A stretch of DNA of 64,000 nucleotides, taken from NCBI GenBank assembly GCA_964036295.1, contig OZ038468.1, positions 9,558,183-9,622,182 of the forward strand, read 5' to 3'. Position numbers and translations under genes: made by a program. Below the pieces are notes generated by a model, which saw nothing but the letters and a program-made list of their open reading frames with translations, did not search any database and was not told the origin of the DNA. This DNA is from Plumapathes pennacea. Lineage: Eukaryota; Cnidaria; Anthozoa; Antipatharia; Myriopathidae. This document shows positions 53,585 through 64,000 of this stretch, piece by piece. The first letter of the stretch is position 1; the number at the start of each line of letters is the position of its first letter.

Positions 53585-55311
53585 ACTACTAGAAATACGA
53601 TAATCGCAGATATCCCCTCGCTCAGTAGTGGGTTTTTGGAAAGCGGGATTCTTGTTTATTTTCGGTTCGGAGATTATTTAAATTTTTTTTTTGCAAACCA
53701 CGGCTGTGTAGCGACGTCACCAGTCGGCCGCTAAAAAAAATCTTTTTCGCATGGCAGTCTGGTTTAGTTCAGACAACGTGCAAAGTCTGCAATTTTCGTA
53801 GACACTAAGCTGAACTTCAAAATTCGCTGAGACAACATTTACACGCAACTACAGAATACTCCCGAGGCTTGAAAGCCAAGCAAAGTCGATCTTGGACACC
53901 GAATTTTTTTTTTTTTTTTACTTTATAAGTTTAATACGCTTCTTCGAGTGTGACAAAATTTAGAGCCGTCAAAGCGAGTCGCTTGTTTACACGCTTTCGA
54001 AGTCTCGGGACCGTGTGAATTTTGGCAGGTATTCAATTTTGAACACAACAACTTTTCAAACTGCGTTTGACGATTTTAAAATCTTTGACAGAAAAAAGAA
54101 ATCAAGTCACTAAATAATACAAGGTCCGATTGTATTGAGCGAGCAAACCCGGTCACTAAATAATACAAAGTTCGATTGTGTTGAGCGAGTATCTTACGGG
54201 GTCCCGCTAGTAGACAATAATATACAATAGACTGTAATTGTTTAATTTGGAAAGGAGTGGCCGGATATTTTCTACTTTAATAGCCTTCAAAAAGCAAAAG
54301 CATTTTAACCCGGTTACATTTTATCCTTGAATACAGTGTGCCAACAAACGCGGCGACAAAACTTCACAGCATGTGTCAGACTGTCAGTGAAATTATGCAA
54401 ATATGTCAGGAATCGGATGACACAATCTTGCACGAAGGCACTCTGAAATAGCTTTGAAAACTAGCGAAAAGATCACAGTATAATCCTACTTGGCCTTCAT
54501 CACAGTTCCCGGGGCATCAAACGACAAAATATACGGCATTTGTTGAAATACCATAATGATAACACGACCGTCATTTAACAAAAGCGTTGTACGTTAATTG
54601 ATGTAAATTTTCAAAACTCACCGGTTCCTGAAAGCCATAGCTTTAGCTCTTTTCCAGCAAAGGAAACAAAATCCAAAACACCATTGTTTACGTCTTCAAT
54701 GATTTCAAAGTACACTGTATAGAGCAGTCCTTATACAGTACGAAAATTCCACTTTCCATTGTATTGTGTGTCGTCATCTTGTCAAACTTGGATTCTGAAA
54801 ACTACATTCCTGTTATTGTAAAAGGTGAAATTTGCCACGATGATTGTTCGATTTCCACCAACTGTATTTTGCTATTTCTTTCTGAAGAAGTGTCTGCGTT
54901 TTAACAGAGTACTGGCGTCTGGGATTGTGTTCAGGTCGACCAGTTGTGCCTTTAAGAATCCGTTTCACGGCTAGTAAGCTTGCCTCCCATACACCGGCAA
55001 AATATCCGGGCAAATTACAGCCGTCCGTCGAACTGCTTGGCCTTGTATCTGCATCTTATTGTACAAAATCACTTCCGTTCGTACTCTTACAGCTACCGCA
55101 TGTCACTAAGAAAATGGCGGTTTACAGTTAAGCTGCCGATGTAACCTCGCAGTGGTCACTCGACGCGGATGGCCGTGGGGACGAGTCGTACCCCACACAC
55201 ACACACACACACAAACATTAAATTTCGAGATGGCGACACGCTTGGAGTTTTCAAATGATACGATTTTGCTGCATTAGCGTCGTGATTATTTCCCTCACTT
55301 CGTTCGGGGAT
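53585..55311. repeat. 1.7-kb block present only in duplication copy 1
   Basis: Copy 2 runs directly from cgttgacta to ttaatatgcgac (61051-61070), while here about 1.7 kb lies between. Its first 900 bases are an inverted copy of 25060-25988. The remainder includes an open minus-strand stretch (55013-54813: VWEASLLAVKRILKGTTGRP) and a (CA)n run at 55193-55211. It may be an insertion in copy 1 or a loss from copy 2. Confidence 0.7.
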
Positions 55312-55460
55312 TAATGTGCGACAAAGAATTTGATGGCATGTTGGAATAAATAGGTCGACTGTTTTTACGCTCCAAAAGGCCCACATAGTCGTGTAGCTCT
55401 CAAAAGCAAGGACCCTATAGACAACTGTATCAAATCAAGTGACTTTTCTTAAAACAAAAT

Positions 55461-55649
55461 TTATTTTTTGGCGGCTTCTGGCTTGAATTGTGCCATCGCT
55501 GGCTGATCGTGTATAAACTCGGCGGCTCTTAAAACCATATAATCCCTATAAGAACAAAAAAGAACAGATGAGAAAAAGTATGCCTGTAACGTATTTATAG
55601 AAATACACCTTCCTTACCATCTCTTCTGGTAGTTGACGTTAGGTCGTTT
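55461..55649 (-). CDS. last two exons of an unrecognised small gene
   Basis: Exon 55649-55618 (32 nt, after TTTTCAG, before GTAAGG) gives KRPNVNYQKR and joins in phase to 55545-55461 (after CTTATAG): WDYMVLRAAEFIHDQPAMAQ then FKPEAAKK and TAA. Both splice sites and the frame are conserved in the duplicate at 61209-61397. It looks like the C-terminus of a small conserved protein; no upstream exon was identified. Confidence 0.5.
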
Positions 55650-56410
55650 CTGAAAACAAAAATGCATCAGGTTCAGTCAAAATGCACAATCACAAGCTTG
55701 TGTATAACGCCTCCGTCGGACTTTTTTCGACAGAGAACTTGAAATGCAAACAGCGGCGATATAAAGTATGGGCAAAAATATGATAAATTTCGAGACATGG
55801 GTTCAAATTGAATCTTTATTTTTATATATTTGACAGTTTAACATTTTGAGAGCCTTTGATCGGCTTACAGCAAATCACCGCACAGACATTCTACTTTTAA
55901 GGCATAGAACCACGCGCTGCGCCTTCCCGGGTACTGTCCTCAATGAGCCAAACCACATGTTTTTATTTTAGTGCCGTAAATTATGCGGGGTTTTTGGGGG
56001 ATAGTAAGAGTTAAGAAATGTCTTAAAATGAATGGGAAACAGCAACGATGAAGAAATCCAAGTTTATTTACAAGAAATCAAAGTTCAAGAAAGTTCATTT
56101 ACACACCTGGGGGCCATTGGTGGCCCGCAGTACCACAAAACCCCGAATGCCTTGTCTTTCCCGCGTCTTTCAAACTAAGTCTGGGAGTAAAACTTCGTTT
56201 GGAAGTATAACATAATACGAAATATCTAGCAGTTAAATGCTGAAACTCGTAATGTAAACGTATGACTGCGGGTTCAAACACGAACAAATAATTTTAAACG
56301 GAACAGCATCTAAAAAATAACTGATACTTAAATGTTCAGGATGACGAAGAACTGATGATGTGATGATATGGTGCGGGTGAAGAACTGATGGCGGGAATGT
56401 TCGGATAGAT

Positions 56411-57295
56411 TCATGAACGGCTGATATTACAGGGGGACATTGGCGTAGCTGATGGCAGGGACGCTGGCATAGATTGGTGATGGAGTAATGGTGGGGATGC
56501 TGGCATATGTAGGTGAAGCGGTGGATCTTTGTTTTGGTGGGAGCGGTGGTGTTGGCAGAGGTCGATGTAAGAAACGAGGCGATGGTGCAGGAGAAGGTGA
56601 AGGCGATGGTGAGCGGGCTGAAAAAGTGACTGGCTGGGCCAGGCTGTGGTAATTCTTGGCGACGACAGCAAATGCGGAGTATAAACCAAATAATAAGAAC
56701 AACAGAACAACAGAAGGATAACGCGGGAAGACCAATGATGAGTGCGAGGTGCCATGCAGGTTGTGATGGTGAAGGAGTGGATGGCGATGGCAGTGTTGGC
56801 GAGGAAAACGGCATTTTTTCTGTAGGCAATGGTGATGTTTGGTGTAGTGGTATATGTAGTCTTGGTAGTGGAATGTAGAGTGTCTGTGGAGGCGAAGCAA
56901 AGTTGTGGTGGATCAGGCAGAGCAGTGCAGTTCAGCTTGGCTGGCCAGGGTAGATTAACAGCGCGGAAAAGGTGCAGGCAGGCGGCTTTAACGGAAAGGC
57001 AGAGGTGACGGCAAGGTGGAACATCGATTTCGGGATGATTCGGGTCGCAGAAAGGAAGGAAGGCAGCACAGACCAAGGTTCTTGAGGTGAAGGAGCAAGC
57101 GGTACGGTGTAGCGGTTTGAAATGGAGAAGGTGGAAAGCGGTGACGTTCTGATCTTGTGGAGAAAGCGATGTATAGTTGACATGTGGGCAGCTCTGGGTT
57201 TTGACTTGTGGCAGAATAGAGAAGCAGCAAGCGTCAGCGAAGTTAAACACAGCGGTGATAACGTAAAACATGCGGATAAAAGAACGGATGTCCAT
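56411..57295 (-). CDS. Frizzled cysteine-rich-domain membrane protein, copy 1
   Basis: ATG 57295-57293. A signal peptide (MFYVITAVFNFADA) is followed by a Frizzled CRD: YTSLSPQDQNVTAFHLLHF, PLHRTACSF, VCAAFLPFC, PPCRHLCLSVKAAC, LPWPAKLNC. This is the Wnt-binding-type ten-cysteine fold, about residues 23-140. Past the CRD all three minus-strand frames stay open for about 470 bases. One (56829-56233) carries a good membrane span (WHLALIIGLPALSF then VVLIIWFIL). Another (56900-56427) ends in a tail with three YA[SN][IV]P repeats. The frame continuing the CRD (to 56411) lacks a clear membrane segment. I saw no splice sites to switch frames. Likely a CRD plus single-span receptor, with the 3' frame unresolved. 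Confidence 0.68.
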   Translation of the reverse strand: MDIRSFIRMFYVITAVFNFADACCFSILPQVKTQSCPHVNYTSLSPQDQNVTAFHLLHFKPLHRTACSFTSRTLVCAAFLPFCDPNHPEIDVPPCRHLCLSVKAACLHLFRAVNLPWPAKLNCTALPDPPQLCFASTDTLHSTTKTTYTTTPNITIAYRKNAVFLANTAIAIHSFTITTCMAPRTHHWSSRVILLLFCCSYYLVYTPHLLSSPRITTAWPSQSLFQPAHHRLHLLLHHRLVSYIDLCQHHRSHQNKDPPLHLHMPASPPLLHHQSMPASLPSATPMSPCNISRS

Positions 57296-58341
57296 GGCAA
57301 CTGAAGAACGGGAGCTTTACTAAGACAGCAGTACTTCTCAACACCGGGTGAAACGTAATAGGCCTGACACAACGTGCGAAGCAATTTTATCCGAAAGAAA
57401 CTTGTAACTTCTGACTATCAAAACAGAAATTCTCCTGTAATATCATGGAATAATATGGTAACCGAGTGAGGAGAATTTACTTAGAAGTTTGATAAGATTC
57501 CAAATTCTCCATACTATACTATACTCTATGGGGTCCTATCAAAGAGCACTGACATTTAACAGCTTTTGGGCTAAAAATAAAGGTGCAGAGTGTGACAAGA
57601 TCAATTCACGAGTCAGTTGGACAAGACCTGCAAATAAAGGTTTTGCTAATGCGTCCGCGTGTTTTTTGTCGTATTCTTTCAAATATTGTAAACTACTGGG
57701 CTAAACGTGTTCTTGTTATATCAGATAGGCACGGCACTGCAGTTACAAAACTCCTTGCTCGTTCATGTTACCTTGATAACTTCCGGCCAACTTAATACTG
57801 GGGGGCATTTTGCCAGAAACCCAGTCCACACTTCTGGCAAAGCTGAAGATTGCAACAAGTTATTGTCACTGACGTCAGACTTCAAGCGATGACAAGAAGC
57901 AAATTTATAATCGGACTGTCCTTGTGTTTTAAAGTAATTGACTGGGTGACTTGAGACAAGAACCAGATAAAAGTTGATGTCGGAAATAACAAATAGGCGC
58001 CTGTCAGCACGGTGTACAAATTAATCATAATGCTAGTTTTATTAGTAGATTCATCCTAATATGAACATTTTATATTGCTTACAGGATCAAGGAACTCAAA
58101 CATAAGCGAAGCAAGACTCAAGAATACTGAAAATAAATGAAATACAAATATTTACAAAATAATAATCACAAATAGTAAAGTTTGGTTTTCTGTATTTTTT
58201 TATATTATAATCTGTATATTTTGTGTATCTGCTTATGTGTAATCAAGAACTTTGTGATCATTGGAATACAAACAATAACAGTGTATTAAACAGGATGCAA
58301 AAAATAGATGTTTACATGATGCGTTAGTTTCACAGCAGATG
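57296..58341. other. upstream region of the Frizzled-CRD gene; no other gene seen
   Basis: Matches 63044-64000 nearly base for base. Short plus-strand frames (57489-57892) are kept in both copies but show no family signature. Confidence 0.5.
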
Positions 58342-58777
58342 TTACTGACATTGGCTTTCCATCCAAATGCGAGGGATTGAAGACAATCCAACCTCCTTTT
58401 GCGGTCGCTTGACATCGGCTCTATGTTCGAGCAAAACTCGCAGGCAATAGCGGTGACCGTTCCTTGCTGCGTGGTGCAACTTTAGCGCCGTTGTTTAGCA
58501 AAGCGAGCACACGATCAACAAATCCGTGCTGCAAAACTTCGTGTAGAGGCGTCACACCATCGTACATGGCTATGTTAACGTCCGCATTGTGTTCAAGAAG
58601 TAGTTCGATGCACCGAATGTTTCCATGCCTGGCTGCTTGGTGCAGCGCTGCCTTGCCATAACAGGGACACTTATCTGCTGGATATCTAGCAGATAAGGCC
58701 CGTTCTAAAGTAAAAGCTTCACGAGTAGGTCTAGTATCTAGGACACTGTCTTTGCTGGCAGCCACACAATTGCCCAT
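58342..58777 (-). pseudogene. small ankyrin-repeat protein, frameshifted
   Basis: ATG 58777-58775. MGNCVAAS could be N-myristoylated on Gly2 with a palmitoylatable Cys4. Ankyrin repeats follow: GKAALHQAARHGNIRCIELL, EHNADVNIAMYDGVTPLHEV. The frame ends at 58421 with an unrelated tail, while the next frame continues the repeat (KLHHAARNGHRYCLRVLLEH) to a stop at 58342-58344. One base change near 58490 therefore separates the repeats. Without it the protein would have about four repeats. The duplicate lies beyond the window. Confidence 0.6.
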
Positions 58778-58818
58778 CTTCGAATCTGGCTGAATTGTTA
58801 AAACACTTTGTGCAAACC

Positions 58819-59221
58819 TTTTCGTCTACAGTAAAAATAGTAGGCGCTTGGCTTTGTATGTTTTACTTTAAAAACAACTTCTTCCTGTCAGCGACTATTG
58901 GCTTGCACTTTGTGCCTTTTCGTCTACAGTAAAAATAGTAGGCGCTTGGCTTTACACGTTTTACTTTCAAAACAACTTCTTCCTGTCAGCGACTATTGGC
59001 TTGCACTTTGTGCCTTTTCGTCTACAGTAAAAATAGTAGGCGCTTGGCTTTACACGTTTTACTTTAAAAACAACTTCTTCTCCCCGTCAGCGACTATTGG
59101 CTTGCACTTTGTGCCTTTTCGTCTACAGTAAAAATAGTAGGCGCTTGGCTTTGTACGTTTTACTTTAAAAACAACTTCTTCCCGTCAGCGGCTATTGGCT
59201 TGCACTTTGTGCAAACCTTTT
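58819..59221. repeat. tandem array, four units of 98-102 bp
   Basis: Units start at 58819, 58917, 59015, 59116 and (partial) 59218, each beginning ttttcgtctacagtaaaaa. The inverted counterpart at 46110-46315 has two units. Confidence 0.9.
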
Positions 59222-59637
59222 CGTCTACAGTAAAAGTAGTAGGCACTTGTTTTTGAATTTGTGAAGAACTGTTTGTGAAGCTAGGCAACATTGCTCGCAC
59301 GTGCATGTTACACAGTATCGCTGTCCAAGTTTTGCCAAAATTAGTTGCGGACGTAATTTTAATTTTTTTTATGTTGTGGATTCGCTTCAGGACAGTTCAA
59401 TTTCTTTTCCTCGCAAAAATAGGGAAGAAACTGAATCTCATGCTAGCGGGTGCGCAATATCGCGTGAGGCATCAGTGTCTTTTGTTTGTGCGTGTCAGTT
59501 TTATTGGTAATTGGTCAAAACAAAGATCGGAGTGCTTGACCAGTGTTCAAATAATGCAATCAGAATACCTTGGCCTCTTGATATTTCTAAAATAAACACC
59601 TCACCTGACATTTCTTGTTCCGGTAGCCTGGTGAATA
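58819..59637. repeat. inverted copy of 45734-46320 (THAP-gene upstream region)
   Basis: Beyond the array, 59222-59637 is the reverse complement of the DNA just upstream of the THAP exon. It stops at ggtgaatag, the THAP exon boundary. This end is also the junction of the segmental duplication. Confidence 0.83.
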
Positions 59638-59656
59638 GCAAAAGTGAGGGACTTAA

Positions 59657-60731
59657 CCCATTAGCTACCACGCCGGCATTTGCCGGCATCGCAAAAGCAA
59701 TGGCATTTGTTCCCACGCCAGCATTTGCCGGCATCAAAATACGCGTTGGGAAAAACCGCTACCCACCCACCCCTGGTCAAGTTTTGTCAAATTTATTGTT
59801 ATAAACCCTTATTGTATGAATGAACCAATCAGAATCTGTGTTTTGCGCATTTTTTGACAGCTAAACAAAGAGATCAGAAGACGATGAAGTTTCACGATTT
59901 TCATCGCGGCGCCATTCGTGCGGACGCCATTTGTTTTTGTACTTTCACGGACAAAAAATGCAACTTAATGCTGTCAAATGTGGAAGGTTATCTCCTCAAA
60001 AATAACTGGCGACTTATGAACAGATTTTGACAGATTTAAATTCTGAAAGAGCCTTCCACCGATGAAGACGAAAGGAGAGATGTCAAGTTTTTTGAACTTA
60101 CAATGGCGGACGTACGAACGCGGATTCTTGTAAGCTTCTGATCTGTCCAAGGCAGTATGTTTCTTCGTTGTGTTTACCGGAGAAGGATTTGTGGATTTAT
60201 TGGTGTTGATAGTGACCATTAAACGAATCCGTAGGGAAGAAATATCGTTCAATTTCTTCGTGAAACTGACTTTGTTTATCACCACGTGGCGATGTACTTC
60301 GCACTATAATTTCCTGTCCGATTGCTAATTTTGCTCCTGTTTTGTGTACAGACTTAACAGATTTGCTTTATCGAGATTGATCTGTGATTTTAGAATATCA
60401 GTCTGAAGTTTAGAACCATTTCACTCAAGTTTCGTATAGATATATTCGCTTTTCGTCTTCGGATGGACGAACGCTGCGAACAAAATATTTCATTCAGTGA
60501 TTTATAACTTCACATTTTATTGGCTTTTGAATTATCTTTTGTCCTTTTTATTACATATTTTGGTCATTTGTGTATTCTAGTTTAAAATAAACTTCAATTG
60601 GGAATGATATCTCGCTTCTGTAATTACTGTGCATTTGGTTTATTTTTGCGAGTCGCGTTGCGTCACCATTCCCGTAAAACTCCTGGGAATTGGAGGTAGC
60701 TGCGCATGTTATTTCTCCGGTAGTGAATGGG
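59657..60731. mobile_element. piggyBac-like TTAA element 2 (1075 bp, non-autonomous)
   Basis: TTAA at 59653-59656 and 60732-60735. Ends CCCATTAGCTACC and, inverted, CCCATTCACTACC. Two subterminal direct repeats (acgccggcatttgccggcat type) at about 59670 and 59713. Copy 1 has a single TTAA at 53262-53265 with the same flanks, i.e. the empty site. No transposase is encoded; a minus frame (60285-59974) is open but unrecognised. Confidence 0.93.
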
Positions 60732-60735
60732 TTAA

Positions 60736-60842
60736 AGAAGATGGCACGGGATCACCTGCCAGCACCGGCTCGCTATTTTTACCTTAGCTTGCCTGATGGC
60801 ACTGGGGGCAGTGAGACTGAAGACGACGATAGCGAAGACTGA
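60736..60842 (+). pseudogene. 3' fragment of the DUF7869-like gene
   Basis: Duplicate of the last exon's end ([20 protein letters not shown] to TGA). Only about 35 codons remain, cut by the duplication border and the piggyBac-like element. Confidence 0.85.
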
Positions 60843-61208
60843 TGGTTCCCTGGCGCCTTTTCAACGAACGCCCTATTGAAGATGGCATTTTGGAAAAAGC
60901 ACAAGCTGGGGTAGCCAATCCCTGGGGAGTGCTCTGCCCTATTTGTCTCTTTGATCTTGCGTTCTCGCTACAAAACGGCTTAAAAAACAACAACAACGGC
61001 TTCTTTAGAAGCCACCAAATCATTAAAGCAGTGACCACTTCATGACACTTCGTTGACTATTAATATGCGACAAAGAATTTGACGGCATGTTGGAATAAAT
61101 AGGTCGACTGTTTTTACGCTCCAAAAGGCCCACATAGTCGTGTAGCTCTCAAAAGCAAGGACCCTATAGACAACTGTATCAAATCAAGTGACTTTTCTTA
61201 AAACAAAA

Positions 61209-61397
61209 TTTTATTTTGGCGGCTTCAGGCTTGAATTGTGCCATCGCTGGCTGATCGTGTATATACTTGGCGGCTCTTAAAACCATATAATCCCTATAAG
61301 AAAAAAAAAGAACAGATGAGAAAAAGTATGCCTGTAGCGTATTTATAGAAATACACCTTCCTTACCATCTCTTCTGGTAGTTGACGTTAGGTCGTTT
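61209..61397 (-). pseudogene. last two exons of the small gene, copy 2
   Basis: Exon 61397-61366 and exon from 61293 match copy 1 with splice sites kept (AAKYIHDQPAMAQFKPEA). An indel in the final codons removes the stop used in copy 1, so the frame would run on. Confidence 0.5.
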
Positions 61398-61981
61398 CTG
61401 AAAACAAAAATGCATCAGGTTTAGTCAAAATGCACAATCACAAGCTTGTGTATAACGCCTCCGTCGGACTTTTTTCGAGAGAGAACTTTTGAAATGCAAA
61501 CAGCGGCGATATAAAGTATGGGCAAAAATATGATAAATTTCGAGACACGGGTTCAAATTGAATCTTTATTTTTATATATTTGACTGTTTAACATTTTGAG
61601 AGCCTTCGATCGGCTTACAGCAAATCACCGCACAGACATTCTACTTTTAAGGCATAGAACACGCGCTGCGCCATCCCGGGTACTGTCCTCAATGAGCCAA
61701 ACCACATGTTTTTATTTTAGTGCCGTAAATTATGCGGGGTTTTTGGGGGATAGTAAGAGTTAAGAAATGTCTTAAAATGAATGGAAAACAGCAACGATGA
61801 AGAAATCCAAGTTTATTTACAAGAAATCAAAGTTCAAGAAAGTTCATTTACACACCTGGGGGCCATTGGTGGCCCGCAGTACCACAAAACCCCGAATGCC
61901 TCGTCTTTCCCGCGTCTTTCAAACCAAGTCTGCGAGTAAAACTTCGTTTGGAAGTATAACATAATACGAAATATCTAGCAG

Positions 61982-63043
61982 TTAAATGCTGAAACTCGTA
62001 ACGTAAACGTATGACTGCGGGTTCAAACACGAACAAATAATTTTAAACGGAACAGCATCTAAAAAATAACTGATACTTAAATGTTCAGGATGACGAAGAA
62101 CTGATGATGTGATGATATGGTGCGGGTGAAGAACTGATGGCGGGAATGTTCGGATAGATTCATGAAGGGCTGATATTACAGGGGGACATTGGCGTAGCTG
62201 ATGGCAGGGACGTTGGCATAGATTGGTGATGGAGTAATGGTGGGGATGCTGGCATATGTAGGTGAAGCGGTGGATCTTTGTTTTGGTGGGAGTGGTGGTG
62301 TTGGCAGAGGTCGATGTAAGAAACGAGGCGATGGTGCAGGAGAAGGTGAAGGCGATGGTGAGTGGGCTGAAAAAGTGACTGGCTGGGCCAGGCTGTGGTA
62401 ATTCTTGGCGACGACAGCAAACGCGGAGTATAAACCAAATAATAAGAACAACAAAACAACCGAAGGATAACGCAGGAAGACCAATGATGAGTGCGAGGTG
62501 CCATGCAGGTTGTGATGGTGAAGGAGTGGATGACGATGGCAGCGTTGGCGAGGAAAACGGTATTTTTTCTGAAGGCAATGGTGATGTTTGGTGTAGTGGT
62601 ATATGTAGTCTTGGTAGTGGAATGTAGAGTGTCTGTGGAGGCGAAGCAAAGTTGTGGTGGATCAGGCAGAGCAGTGCAGTTCAGCTTGGCTGGCCAGGGT
62701 AGATTAACAGCGCGGAAAAGGTACAGGCAGGCGGCTTTAACGGAAAGGCAGAGGTGACGGCAAGGCGGAACATCGATTTCGGGATGATTCGGGTTGCAGA
62801 AAGGAAGGAAGGCAGCACAGACCAAGGTTCTTGAGGTGAAGGAGCAAGCGGTACGGTGTAGCGGTTTGAAATGGAGAAGGTGGAAAGCGGTGACGTTCTG
62901 ATCTTGTGGAGAAAGCGATGTATAGTTGAATGTGGGGAGCTCTGGGTTTTGACTTGTGGCAGAATAGAGAAGCAGCAAGCGTCAGCGAAGTTAAACACAG
63001 CGGTGATAACGTAAAACATGCGGATAAAAGAACGGATGTCCAT
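61982..63043 (-). pseudogene. Frizzled-CRD gene, copy 2, frameshifted
   Basis: ATG 63043-63041 and the signal peptide are kept, but near 62930 one base is lost and a cysteine codon is changed (TQSSPH instead of TQSCPH), so the signal peptide is out of frame with the CRD. The CRD itself (frame ending 62160) is otherwise complete and very similar to copy 1. Downstream the same three-frame openness is seen. Confidence 0.72.
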
Positions 63044-64000
63044 GGCAACTGAAGAATGGGAGCTTTACTAAGACAGCAGTACTTCTCAACACCGGGTGAA
63101 ACGTAATAGGCCTGACACAACGTGCGAAGCAATTTTATCCGAAAGAAACTTGTAACTTCTGACTATCAAAACAGAAATTCTCCTGTAATATCATGGAATA
63201 ATATGGTAACCGAGTGAGGAGAATTTACTTAGAAGTTTGATAAGATTCCAAATTCTCCATACTATACTATACTCTATGGGGTCCTATCAAAGAGCACTGA
63301 CATTTAACAGCTTTTGGGCTAAAAATAAAGGTGCAGAGTGTGACAAGATCAATTCACGAGTCAGTTGGACAAGACCTGCAAATAAAGGTTTTGCTAATGC
63401 GTCCGCGTGTTTTTTGTCGTATTCTTTCAAATATTGTAAACTACTGGGCTAAACGTGTTCTTGTTATATCAGATAGGCACGGCACTGCAGTTACAAAACT
63501 CCTTGCTCGTTCATTTTACCTTGATAACTTCCGGCCAACTTAATACTGGGGGGCATTTTGCCAGAAACCCAGTCCACACTTCCGGCAAAGCTGAAGATTG
63601 CAACATGTTATTGTCACTGACGTCAGACTTCAAGCGATGACAAGAAGCAAATTTATAATCGGACTGTCCTTGTGTTTTAAAGTAATTGACTGGGTGACTT
63701 GAGACAAGAACCAGATAAAAGTTGATGTCGGAAATAACAAATAGGCGCCTGTCAGCACGGTGTACAAATTAATCATAATGCTAGTTTTATTAGTAGATTC
63801 ATCCTAATATGAACATTTTATATTGCTTACAGGATCAAGGAACTCAAACATAAGCGAAGCAAGACTCAAGAATACTGAAAATAAATGAAATACAAATATT
63901 TACAAAATAATAATCACAAATAGTAAAGTTTGGTTTTCTGTATTTTTTTATATTATAATCTGTATATTTTGTGTATCTGCTTATGTGTAATCAAGAACTT
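63044..64000. other. duplicate of 57296-58252; no gene seen
   Basis: Near-identical to the upstream region of the copy-1 Frizzled-CRD gene. The window ends just before the expected ankyrin gene copy. Confidence 0.6.

Larger units (their letters stand above)
53249..58252. repeat. tandem segmental duplication, copy 1
   Basis: Matches 59638-64000 with an offset of about 5748 bases in most parts. The whole unit probably runs 53249-59637. Copy 1 alone has the insertion 53585-55311; copy 2 alone has the piggyBac-like element. Divergence is low (roughly one to two changes per 100 bases by eye). Confidence 0.9.
59638..64000. repeat. tandem segmental duplication, copy 2 (runs off the window)
   Basis: Begins gcaaaagtgagggac within the last exon of the DUF7869-like gene and follows copy 1 to the window end. 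Confidence 0.9.

Noticed and set aside
56233..56829. Separate membrane-protein gene downstream of the CRD
   Set aside because: It overlaps the CRD frame with no promoter or start context of its own; treated as one unresolved 3' region of the Frizzled-CRD gene.
57489..57892. Overlapping plus-strand ORFs conserved in both duplicates
   Set aside because: Conservation is explained by the recent duplication of the whole region; no motif supports coding.
58819..59221. Regularly spaced repeats suggesting a CRISPR array
   Set aside because: Units are ~100 bp and similar over their whole length with no unique spacers; this is a eukaryotic tandem repeat.
1..64000. tRNA or rRNA genes
   Set aside because: I saw no cloverleaf-like sequence with A/B boxes or rRNA core motifs; a covariance-model scan would be decisive.

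Overview
The window reads as a repeat-dense stretch of an animal genome: AT-rich DNA, spliceosomal introns with GT-AG ends, AATAAA signals, and nested eukaryotic transposons. The mix (Helentron-type Helitrons, BEL/Pao and Ty3/gypsy LTR elements, jockey/CR1/L2-group non-LTR elements, PIF/Harbinger, THAP transposase, piggyBac-like TTAA elements, SAM-like/HECT and Frizzled-CRD genes) fits a marine invertebrate, most likely an anthozoan cnidarian. The phylum is inferred, not proven.

Layout. 1-0.35 kb: remnant of a gypsy-type integrase. 1.0-7.5 kb: a decayed Helentron (RPA, endonuclease, helicase, Rep, all broken) that carries a 5'-truncated non-LTR retrotransposon inside its helicase/endonuclease junction. 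7.5-9.9 kb: half of a duplicated host-like segment. 9.88-19.11 kb: a nearly complete 9.2-kb Helentron with three long ORFs (RPA-like protein; Rep-helicase-endonuclease; OTU protease protein with a 2A-like motif), sitting exactly between the two halves of that segment. An uninterrupted copy at 22.3-24.85 kb gives the empty site and therefore the element's ends. 19.8-27 kb: broken pieces of an SF3 helicase gene, a reverse transcriptase, a gag-like gene and a DDE integrase-like gene.

27.3-36.3 kb: a decayed minus-strand SAM-like/HECT ubiquitin-ligase gene split by a young BEL/Pao retrotransposon (27866-33780, 207-bp LTRs with three differences). 36.4-40.5 kb: MITE-like and palindromic repeats with little coding signal. 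40.5-45.7 kb: a Harbinger pair (open nuclease gene, broken Myb-like partner), a P2X7-like C-terminal exon and a truncated THAP-domain transposase gene. 47.9-49.3 kb: a possible gene of very short exons.

50-64 kb: a gene with a DUF7869-like (CGGQN) domain whose first exon is split by a piggyBac-like element, then a roughly 6.4-kb tandem segmental duplication (53.25-59.64 kb and 59.64 kb to the window end). It carries a Frizzled-CRD gene (copy 2 is frameshifted), small conserved exons and, in copy 1, an ankyrin-repeat gene. Copy 2 holds a second piggyBac-like element at a TTAA whose empty counterpart is visible in copy 1. The Helentron's three ORFs probably act together: HUH nicking and helicase unwinding by Rep-Hel, ssDNA binding by RPA, and an accessory OTU deubiquitinase. 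Most other coding signals here are mobile-element debris.
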